This document shows, one piece after another, positions 57,915 through 64,000 of a stretch of 64,000 bases of DNA. The DNA is from Janthinobacterium psychrotolerans (GTDB taxonomy: Bacteria > Pseudomonadota > Gammaproteobacteria > Burkholderiales > Burkholderiaceae_D). Every line of letters starts with the position of its first letter. Position 1 is the stretch's first letter. The notes beneath the pieces are model-generated. The model saw only the letters and a list, made by a program, of their open reading frames with translations. It searched no databases and was not told the DNA's origin. The stretch is taken from positions 1 through 64,000 of the forward strand of contig NZ_LOCQ01000060.1 in the NCBI RefSeq assembly GCF_001677885.1, given 5' to 3'. A program made the translations under genes and the position numbers.

Positions 57915-58904
57915 ATGTACGCACAAATGGTTGAAACCGGCCTCAAGAACGTTCGCTCCATCGACGACATGGGCGCGGAAGAGCAGGCTTTCCAGGCACG
58001 CATCGACGAAGGCATCAAGATCGAGGCCAAGGACTGGATGCCGGACGCCTACCGCAAGACCCTGATCCGCCAGATTTCGCAGCACGCGCACTCGGAAATC
58101 GTCGGTCAATTGCCGGAGGGAAATTGGGTGACGCGCGCGCCGACCCTGAAGCGCAAATCGATCCTGCTGGCCAAGATCCAGGACGAAGCGGGTCACGGCC
58201 TGTACCTGTATAGCGCGGCCGAAACCCTGGGCGTGTCGCGCGACGAGCTGCTGGCCGCCTTGCATTCGGGCAAAGCCAAATATTCGAGCATCTTCAACTA
58301 CCCGACCCTGTCGTGGGCCGACATGGGCGCCATCGGCTGGCTGGTCGACGGCTCGGCCATCATCAACCAGATCCCGCTGTGCCGCTGCTCCTACGGTCCG
58401 TATGCGCGCGCCATGATCCGCGTCTGCAAGGAAGAATCGTTCCATGCACGCCAGGGCTACGACATCATGATGTCGCTGTGCAAGGGCACGCCGGCACAGA
58501 AAGCCATGGCGCAGGATGCGCTGAACCGCTGGTGGTGGCCTTCCCTGATGATGTTCGGCCCGTCCGACGCCGCTTCCGTCAACAGCGCGCAGTCGGCGCA
58601 ATGGCGCATCAAGCTGTTCTCGAACGACGAACTGCGCCAGCGCATGGTCGACCAGACCGTGCCGCAGATCGAATACCTGGGCTTGACGGTGCCCGATCCC
58701 GATTTGAAATTCAATGCCGAGACCGGCCACTATGAATTCGGCGAGATCGACTGGTCCGAGTTCAACAATGTCCTGAAGGGCAATGGCCCGTGCAACCGCG
58801 AGCGCCTGCAAACGCGCGTGAAAGCGTATGAAGATGGCGCATGGTTCCGCGATGCCTTGGTCGCCTACGCCGACAAGCAAGCCGCAGTCAAAGCGGCAGC
58901 CTGA
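57915..58904 (+). CDS. paaA: 1,2-phenylacetyl-CoA epoxidase catalytic subunit
   Basis: A 329-residue ferritin-like di-iron subunit. Metal-binding positions lie in [16 protein letters not shown] (E..H) and [14 protein letters not shown] (E..H). With PaaB, PaaC and the reductase PaaE it epoxidises the ring of phenylacetyl-CoA. ATG 57915 (GGGAGACAG upstream) starts MYAQMVETG, the family-typical N-terminus. First gene of the paa operon. Confidence 0.97.
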   Translation: MYAQMVETGLKNVRSIDDMGAEEQAFQARIDEGIKIEAKDWMPDAYRKTLIRQISQHAHSEIVGQLPEGNWVTRAPTLKRKSILLAKIQDEAGHGLYLYSAAETLGVSRDELLAALHSGKAKYSSIFNYPTLSWADMGAIGWLVDGSAIINQIPLCRCSYGPYARAMIRVCKEESFHARQGYDIMMSLCKGTPAQKAMAQDALNRWWWPSLMMFGPSDAASVNSAQSAQWRIKLFSNDELRQRMVDQTVPQIEYLGLTVPDPDLKFNAETGHYEFGEIDWSEFNNVLKGNGPCNRERLQTRVKAYEDGAWFRDALVAYADKQAAVKAAA

Positions 58905-58930
58905 ATACACATATAAAAGGGGATAGCATC

Positions 58931-59215
58931 ATGAGCAAAGAATGGCCTTTGTGGGAAGTTTTCATCCGCAGCCAGCACGGCCTGGCGCACAAGCATGTGG
59001 GCAGCCTGCACGCTTCCGACGCCACCATGGCCGTCAACCATGCGCGCGACGTCTACACGCGCCGCAATGAGGGCGTGAGCATCTGGGTGGTGCGCGCGGC
59101 CGATATCGTCGCCAGCAGCCCCGGCGACAAGGGCGCCCTGTTCGAGCCGTCGAACAGCAAGGTCTACCGCCACCCCACCTTCTTCCCGATGCCGGAAGAA
59201 GTCAAGAATCTGTGA
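58931..59215 (+). CDS. paaB: 1,2-phenylacetyl-CoA epoxidase subunit PaaB
   Basis: A 94-residue subunit: MSKEWPLWEVFIRSQHGLAHKHVGSLHA, NARDVYTRR-type ARDVYTRRNEGVSIWVV and the C-terminal KVYRHPTFFPMP. It bridges the catalytic and structural subunits. The start at 58931 follows GGGGATAGC; the stop is five bases before the next gene. Confidence 0.96.
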   Translation: MSKEWPLWEVFIRSQHGLAHKHVGSLHASDATMAVNHARDVYTRRNEGVSIWVVRAADIVASSPGDKGALFEPSNSKVYRHPTFFPMPEEVKNL

Positions 59216-59220
59216 TCGGG

Positions 59221-59997
59221 ATGGCTGTCATGGACGACAAAATCACTCAACAAAAGTTTGACTACTTGCTGCGCCTGGGCGACAACGCCCTGATCCTCAG
59301 CCAGCAGCTGTCCCAGCTGTGCGGCAAGGGGCCGGCGCTGGAAGAAGACATGGCGCTGACCAACGTCGCGCTGGACCTCTTGGGCCAGACCCGTTTGTGG
59401 TTCAGCTATGCGGCCGAACTGGAAAACGCGGGCCGCGACGAGGACGATATCGCCTTCATGCGCGACGCCCACGACTTCCGCAACTGCCTGCTGGTCGAAC
59501 AGCCGAACGGCAATTACGCCGACACCATGATGCGCCAGTTCTTCTTCGATACCTGGCACTATTTCCAGCTGCTGGAGCTGGCCAAGGCTAGCGATGCGCG
59601 CATCGTCGAAGTGGCGCAAAAGTCGATCAAGGAAGTGACGTACCACCTGCGCCGCAGCGGCGACCTGGTGGTGCGGCTGGGCGACGGTACGCTTGACAGC
59701 CACCAGAAAACGCAGGCCGCGGCCGATGCGCTGTGGATGTACACGGGCGAGATGTTCCAGTATGACGCGGTCGACAGCGCCATGGCGGCGGCCGGCATCG
59801 CGCCGCCGTGTGAGCTGCTGCGCGCTTCTTTCCTCGAACACGTGGCCGAGATCTTTGCCGAAGCGACGTTGACCATGCCGGCGCCCGACGCCTGGATGCA
59901 AAAGGGCGGCAAGCAGGGCAAGCACACGGAACACCTGGGCTTTATTCTGGCCGAGATGCAGTTCCTGCAGCGCGCCTATCCCGGGGCGGAGTGGTAA
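59221..59997 (+). CDS. paaC: 1,2-phenylacetyl-CoA epoxidase structural subunit PaaC
   Basis: A 258-residue ferritin-like protein homologous to PaaA without the full metal set: LLRLGDNALILSQQLSQLCGKGPALEEDMALTNVALDLLGQTR and YPGAEW at the end. It forms the PaaAC heterodimer. Start candidates: GTG 59212 (overlapping the paaB stop), ATG 59221 and ATG 59230; ATG 59221 is chosen for spacing. The stop overlaps the start of paaD (TAATG). Confidence 0.95.
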   Translation: MAVMDDKITQQKFDYLLRLGDNALILSQQLSQLCGKGPALEEDMALTNVALDLLGQTRLWFSYAAELENAGRDEDDIAFMRDAHDFRNCLLVEQPNGNYADTMMRQFFFDTWHYFQLLELAKASDARIVEVAQKSIKEVTYHLRRSGDLVVRLGDGTLDSHQKTQAAADALWMYTGEMFQYDAVDSAMAAAGIAPPCELLRASFLEHVAEIFAEATLTMPAPDAWMQKGGKQGKHTEHLGFILAEMQFLQRAYPGAEW

Positions 59998-60524
59998 TGA
60001 ACACGCAGGCAGCTACCCTCGACGCGGGCCAGGTCTGGTCCTGGCTGGCCGAGGTGCCGGACCCGGAAATCCCCGTCATTTCGGTGGTGGACCTGGGCAT
60101 CGTGCGCGCCGTCGAGGTGACCGGCAGCGACGCCTGCGTGGTGACGATCACCCCGACCTATTCGGGCTGCCCGGCGATGCAGGTGATCGCCGATGCGGTG
60201 ACGGACGCATTGCGCGAACACGGCGTGAATAAGGTCACGCTGGTGAACCAGCTGTCGCCGGCCTGGACCACCGACTGGATGAGCGACGAGGGCAAGGCCA
60301 AGCTGAAAGGCTATGGCATCGCCCCGCCGCAGCAGCAGGTGATCGATATCAGCGGCTTGAAGGGGGGAGTCAAGCGCGTGGCGATGCCGAAGCTGGAGGT
60401 GGTCTGCCCGAACTGCGGTTCGACCCACACGCAGCTGACCAGCCAGTTCGGCTCCACGCCCTGCAAGGCGCTGTACAAATGCCTCGATTGCCGCGAACCG
60501 TTCGATTACTTCAAGTGCCACTAG
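59997..60524 (+). CDS. paaD: Phenylacetate epoxidase maturation protein PaaD (MIP18/SUF-assembly type)
   Basis: A 175-residue protein: an N-terminal DUF59/MIP18 domain (VPDPEIPVISVVDLGIVRAVEV, TPTYSGCPAMQVI) and a C-terminal zinc-ribbon-like part with CPNCGS and CLDC cysteines. PaaD is needed for epoxidase function, probably by iron-sulphur insertion into PaaE. It overlaps paaC by one base (TAATG) and precedes paaE by 30 bp. Confidence 0.95.
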   Translation: MNTQAATLDAGQVWSWLAEVPDPEIPVISVVDLGIVRAVEVTGSDACVVTITPTYSGCPAMQVIADAVTDALREHGVNKVTLVNQLSPAWTTDWMSDEGKAKLKGYGIAPPQQQVIDISGLKGGVKRVAMPKLEVVCPNCGSTHTQLTSQFGSTPCKALYKCLDCREPFDYFKCH

Positions 60525-60554
60525 CATGCAGTGTGTAGAAACTGGAGATGAAGC

Positions 60555-61634
60555 ATGAGTAAATTTTATCCGCTGTCGGTGTCCAAGGTGCGCAATGAAA
60601 CGCGCGACACCATCGCCGTCACCTTCGACGTGCCGCCCGAGTTGCAGCAGCAGTTCCGCTTCCAGCAGGGCCAGCACCTGACCTTGCGCGCCAACATCAA
60701 TGCCGAAGACGTGCGCCGTTCGTATTCCATCTGTTCGGCGGTGCAGGACGGCACGCTGCGCGTGGCCATCAAGCGCACGCCCGGCGGCGCGTTTTCCACC
60801 TGGGCCAACGATACCCTGAAAGCCGGTACGACCATCGAGGTGATGCCGCCGATGGGCCACTTCAACGTGCCGCTCGACTGCGTCAACCGCAAGCACTACC
60901 TGGCGTTCGCCTCGGGCAGCGGCATCACGCCGATACTGTCCATCATCAAGACCACCCTGCTGACGGAGCCGTTGAGCCGCTTCACCCTGTTCTACGGCAA
61001 CCGCGCCTCGTCGTCCGTGATCTTCAAGGAAGAACTGACGGATTTGAAGGATGTGTACCTGGAGCGTTTGAACCTGGTCTACGTGATGAGCCGCGAGCAG
61101 CAGGACATCGAGCTGTTCAACGGGCGCATCACGCAGGAAAAATGCGAGCAGTTCCTCCAGCACTGGATCCGTGTCGAAGACTACGACCACGCCTTTATCT
61201 GCGGCCCCGAAGACATGATGCTGGGCGTGTCCGCCGCGCTGCAGGCGGCCGGCATGCCCAAGCAGAACATCAAGATCGAACTGTTCGCCGCCAGCATCCC
61301 GAAAAACGCGCACAAGCCGCGCGCACAGCTCGACGCCGGCGCCGTCAAGGAAACGGAAGTGACCGTGATTTTGGACGGCAACCACACCACCTTCACGATG
61401 GACAAGGACAAGGAATCCCTGCTCGACGCCGGCCTGCGCCAAGGCATCGACATGCGCTATTCCTGCAAGGGCGGCGTATGCTCCACCTGCCGCTGCAAGG
61501 TCCTCGACGGCAAGGTCGAGATGGACGTCAACTACGCGCTGGAAGACTACGAAGTGGCTCGCGGATTTGTGCTGAGCTGCCAGAGTTTTCCTGTGACCGA
61601 CAAGGTCGTGGTGGACTTTGACCAGGCAGAATAA
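60555..61634 (+). CDS. paaE: 1,2-phenylacetyl-CoA epoxidase reductase subunit
   Basis: A 359-residue flavoprotein reductase: FAD-binding part with VRRSYSICSA, NAD(P)H part with YLAFASGSGITPILSIIKT, and a C-terminal plant-type 2Fe-2S ferredoxin domain with CKGGVCSTCRCKV and a distal LSCQS cysteine. It passes electrons from NADPH to the di-iron centre of PaaA. GGAGATGAAGC precedes ATG 60555. After it there is a 92-bp gap with a dispersed palindrome. Confidence 0.96.
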   Translation: MSKFYPLSVSKVRNETRDTIAVTFDVPPELQQQFRFQQGQHLTLRANINAEDVRRSYSICSAVQDGTLRVAIKRTPGGAFSTWANDTLKAGTTIEVMPPMGHFNVPLDCVNRKHYLAFASGSGITPILSIIKTTLLTEPLSRFTLFYGNRASSSVIFKEELTDLKDVYLERLNLVYVMSREQQDIELFNGRITQEKCEQFLQHWIRVEDYDHAFICGPEDMMLGVSAALQAAGMPKQNIKIELFAASIPKNAHKPRAQLDAGAVKETEVTVILDGNHTTFTMDKDKESLLDAGLRQGIDMRYSCKGGVCSTCRCKVLDGKVEMDVNYALEDYEVARGFVLSCQSFPVTDKVVVDFDQAE

Positions 61635-61656
61635 AAGCCGACCCTAAACGACATCT

Positions 61657-61683
61657 GGGGTCGGACCCTCAGGGTCCGACCCC
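61657..61683. repeat. GGGGTC palindrome, copy 2
   Basis: GGGGTCGGACCCT (61657-61669) and its exact reverse complement AGGGTCCGACCCC (61671-61683), one base between. It begins 22 bases after the paaE stop. The core GGGGTC(A/G)GACCC is shared with copy 1 (39532-39562). Confidence 0.8.
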
Positions 61684-61726
61684 GGCAGTGGCACCTGGGT
61701 TAAAAATAACGTATACGAGACACGCC

Positions 61727-62518
61727 ATGACCTACCAAAACATCCTTTTCACCATCGAGCAGGGCATCGCCACGCTGACCCTGAACCGCCCGGACAAGCT
61801 CAACAGCTTCACCCAGGCCATGCACGAGGAAGTGCGCGACGCCGTCGCCAAAGTCAACGCTGACAATTCCGTGCGCGTGTTCGTGCTGACCGGCGCCGGC
61901 CGTGGTTTCTGCGCCGGCCAGGACCTGTCCGACCGCGCCGTCGAACCGGGCTCGAAAGGCGTGGACCTGGGCGAGTCGGTGGAAAAAAACTATGCGCCGC
62001 TGGTGCTGGCGTTAAAAGCCTTGCCGATGCCGGTGATCTGCGCCGTCAACGGCGTGGCGGCCGGCGCCGGCGCCAACCTGGCGCTGGCCTGCGATATCGT
62101 TATCGCCGGCAAATCGGCCAGCTTTGTCGAAGTGTTCTGCAAGCTGGGCCTGATACCCGACACGGGTGGCACCTTCTTTTTGCCGCGCCTGGTCGGTTCC
62201 GCGCGCGCCATGGGCATGGCCATGCTGGGCGAAAAACTGACGGCCGAAAAAGCCGAAGACTGGGGCCTGATCTGGAAGTGCGTGGACGACGCCGAGCTGG
62301 CCGCCGAAACGCGCAAGCTGGCCGTGCATTTCTCCACGGCGCCAACCAAGGGCCTGGCGTTGACCAAACAGGCGCTGGCCGCGAGCGGCGCCAATACCCT
62401 GCCGCAGCAGCTGGCGCTGGAAGCGCGCATGATGAGCGAACTGGGCAACAGCGACGATTACCGCGAGGGCGTGTCGGCCTTTATGGAAAAACGCGCAGCA
62501 CAATTCAAGGGACACTAA
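61727..62518 (+). CDS. paaG: 2-(1,2-epoxy-1,2-dihydrophenyl)acetyl-CoA isomerase
   Basis: A 263-residue crotonase-fold enzyme: LNRPDKLNSFTQAMHEEV, GAGRGFCAGQDLSDRAV (CoA and substrate site), NGVAAGAGANLALACDIVIA (oxyanion hole) and KLGLIPDTGGTFFLPRLVG with the catalytic aspartate. It turns the ring epoxide into the oxepin. ATG 61727 gives the family N-terminus MTYQNILFTIEQG; an ATG 39 bases earlier lies next to the palindrome. paaH starts two bases after its stop. Confidence 0.94.
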   Translation: MTYQNILFTIEQGIATLTLNRPDKLNSFTQAMHEEVRDAVAKVNADNSVRVFVLTGAGRGFCAGQDLSDRAVEPGSKGVDLGESVEKNYAPLVLALKALPMPVICAVNGVAAGAGANLALACDIVIAGKSASFVEVFCKLGLIPDTGGTFFLPRLVGSARAMGMAMLGEKLTAEKAEDWGLIWKCVDDAELAAETRKLAVHFSTAPTKGLALTKQALAASGANTLPQQLALEARMMSELGNSDDYREGVSAFMEKRAAQFKGH

Positions 62519-62519
62519 G

Positions 62520-64000
62520 ATGGCAGCTCTGGACAACAACAGCATCGTCGCCGTGATCGGCAGCGGCGCCATGGGCGCCGGCATCGCGCAGGTGGCGGCG
62601 GCAGCCGGCTACCGTGTCAAACTGTACGACACGCACGCTGAAGCCGTCAGCAAGGCCATACAGGACATCGGCAAGATGTATGTCAAGCTGGCCGAAAAGG
62701 GCCGCATGACGGCGCAAGAAGCGCAGGAAGCCAGCGCGCGCCTGCAGGCCGCCAGCAGTCTGCAAGACGTGTCCGACGCGTCGCTGGTGGTCGAAGCCAT
62801 CGTTGAAAACCTCGACGTCAAGCGCGGCCTGTTCGCCGACCTGGAAGCGCTGGTGGGTGACGACTGCATCCTGGCCACCAATACCTCGTCGATTTCCGTC
62901 ACGGCGATTGCCGCCAAGCTGCGCCGCCCGGAACGCCTGGTCGGCATGCACTTCTTTAACCCGGTGCCGCTGATGGCGCTGGTCGAAGTGATCAGTGGAC
63001 TGGCCACCAGCGACGAGGTCGCCGCTACTGTCTACGACACTTCCATCGCCTGGGGCAAGCAACCCGTGCATGCGAAATCGACGCCCGGCTTTATCGTCAA
63101 CCGCGTGGCGCGTCCGTTCTACGCCGAAGGCTGGCGCCTGCTCAGCGAGCAGGCCGGCGACGCCGCCACCATCGACGCGGTGCTGCGCGAGGCGGGCGGC
63201 TTTCGCATGGGCCCGTTCGAGCTGATGGACCTGATCGGCCACGATGTCAATTTCTCGGTCACGCAATCGGTGTTCGGCGCCTACTTCAACGACCCGCGCT
63301 TTACGCCCTCGGTGCTGCAGCAGGAAATGGTCAATGCGGGCTTTTTGGGCCGCAAGTCGGGCCGTGGTTTTTACCGGTATGGCGAAGGCGCCAGCGTGCC
63401 TGCGGCGCAGCAGGAAAGCGCCCAGCCGCGCCCCGAAGTGGTGGCCCTGTCCAGCGCCGTCGGCGGCGACGGCCGTGGCCACACGGGCGTCATCCATGCG
63501 CTGGTGCGGCGCCTGGAAGCGTCCGGCATCGGTGTCACCAGCCGCGTCACGCTCGAAGGCCAGGCCAGCGACACGGCGCCGGCCCTGCATTGCAACGGCG
63601 CCGCCATTTACCTGACGGATGGCCGCAGCGCCACCCAGCGCGCACAGGACAACAGCCACGCCGACACGGTGCTGTTCGACCTGGCGCTCGACTATGCGAC
63701 AGCCAAACGCGTGGCGCTGGCGCGCGCCGACCAGTGCGGCGACGAAGCCTGGGCTGCCGCCGTCGGCCTGTTCCAGGCGGCCGGCTTTGCCGTCACGCGC
63801 CTGGACGACGTGCCGGGCCTGGCCGTGATGCGCACGGTGGCCATGCTGGCCAACGAAGCGGCCGACGCCGTCAACCAGGGCGTGTGTACGGCCGCCGCCG
63901 TCGATATCGCCATGCAGAAGGGCGTCAATTATCCGCGCGGACCGCTGGCCTGGGCCGATGCGGTCGGCGTCCAACATGTCGTGACCGTGCTGCACCACCT
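62520..64000 (+). CDS. paaH: 3-hydroxyadipyl-CoA dehydrogenase, 3' partial
   Basis: Begins ATG 62520 (AAGGGAC upstream) and runs open to the right edge, 493 codons and two bases. The Rossmann motif VAVIGSGAMGAGIAQVAAAAGY opens the protein; EAIVENLDVKRGLF, NTSSISVTAIA, GMHFFNPVPLMALVEVI and KSTPGFIVNRVARPFY are 3-hydroxyacyl-CoA dehydrogenase blocks, with a second C-terminal dehydrogenase domain from about residue 390. It oxidises 3-hydroxyadipyl-CoA to 3-oxoadipyl-CoA. The C-terminus and the further genes expected (paaI, paaJ, paaK, paaZ) are beyond the window. Confidence 0.94.
   Translation, partial: MAALDNNSIVAVIGSGAMGAGIAQVAAAAGYRVKLYDTHAEAVSKAIQDIGKMYVKLAEKGRMTAQEAQEASARLQAASSLQDVSDASLVVEAIVENLDVKRGLFADLEALVGDDCILATNTSSISVTAIAAKLRRPERLVGMHFFNPVPLMALVEVISGLATSDEVAATVYDTSIAWGKQPVHAKSTPGFIVNRVARPFYAEGWRLLSEQAGDAATIDAVLREAGGFRMGPFELMDLIGHDVNFSVTQSVFGAYFNDPRFTPSVLQQEMVNAGFLGRKSGRGFYRYGEGASVPAAQQESAQPRPEVVALSSAVGGDGRGHTGVIHALVRRLEASGIGVTSRVTLEGQASDTAPALHCNGAAIYLTDGRSATQRAQDNSHADTVLFDLALDYATAKRVALARADQCGDEAWAAAVGLFQAAGFAVTRLDDVPGLAVMRTVAMLANEAADAVNQGVCTAAAVDIAMQKGVNYPRGPLAWADAVGVQHVVTVLHH

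Overview
The window is a GC-rich chromosomal segment, probably from a betaproteobacterium of the Oxalobacteraceae (Janthinobacterium/Massilia/Duganella group). This rests on the trxA-rho-rpmE gene order with a type B L31, a DUF2863-family protein, a DarP/PmbA divergent pair, and codon use rich in G/C third positions. The genus is an inference from recalled gene content, not a database result. I see no tRNA, rRNA, CRISPR array or phage. The only clear transposon trace is the end of an IS21-family element at the left edge.

Layout. 1-861: right end of an IS21-type element (istB tail and duplicated terminal repeats) inserted into an FtsH-like AAA+ protease gene, of which only the N-terminus remains. 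1131-5306: a membrane glycosyltransferase, rpmE, rho and trxA, all on the minus strand with clear terminators. 5530-9416: a single-domain response regulator and a large multi-PAS hybrid histidine kinase with its own receiver and Hpt domains. 9648-21341: histidine utilisation. hutC (repressor) is separated from the hutUHGFDI operon by an inserted alkylation-repair pair (ada and a 2OG-Fe(II) oxygenase), and the operon ends in a fused substrate-binding/permease protein with no visible ATPase. The enzyme set is the five-step route: histidine, urocanate, imidazolone propionate, formiminoglutamate, formylglutamate, then glutamate and formate.

21342-25793: a non-coding scar with an orphan terminator and a palindromic repeat, then small genes: GNAT acetyltransferase, EamA exporter, a 43-residue membrane protein, a glycine-zipper lipoprotein, an Mpo1-like protein, a deoxyinosine DNA glycosylase and a ParE-type toxin-antitoxin pair. 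25901-38961: a pectin/galacturonate locus on the plus strand, with uxaC, uxaA, uxaB, a hexuronate MFS transporter, an outer-membrane porin, a GH28 polygalacturonase lipoprotein, KDG kinase, a FadR-type GntR regulator and a Cache-domain chemoreceptor. It has a well-formed promoter carrying a repeated CTGATATAT operator. Together these would sense, depolymerise, import and convert polygalacturonate to KDPG; the KDPG aldolase is not in the window.

39062-51631: mixed housekeeping and sensory genes. These are a ComJ-like orphan, DUF2863, HDOD protein, 3-methyladenine glycosylase, a chemoreceptor paired with a secreted Cache-only protein, a FAH-family hydrolase with a carboxymuconolactone-decarboxylase-like partner, an S1C protease, an esterase, mog, darP and pmbA. 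51777-55498: a TonB-dependent receptor followed by an exported, PLP-dependent class V aminotransferase-like enzyme, a pairing reminiscent of periplasmic siderophore maturation (PvdN). 55549-64000: an M14 carboxypeptidase, then the phenylacetate pathway: divergent paaX, then paaABCDE, paaG and paaH (cut by the window edge).

Two families of dispersed palindromes occur, each with two copies. Most plus- and minus-strand ORFs of great length that oppose these genes are GC-bias shadows and are not annotated.
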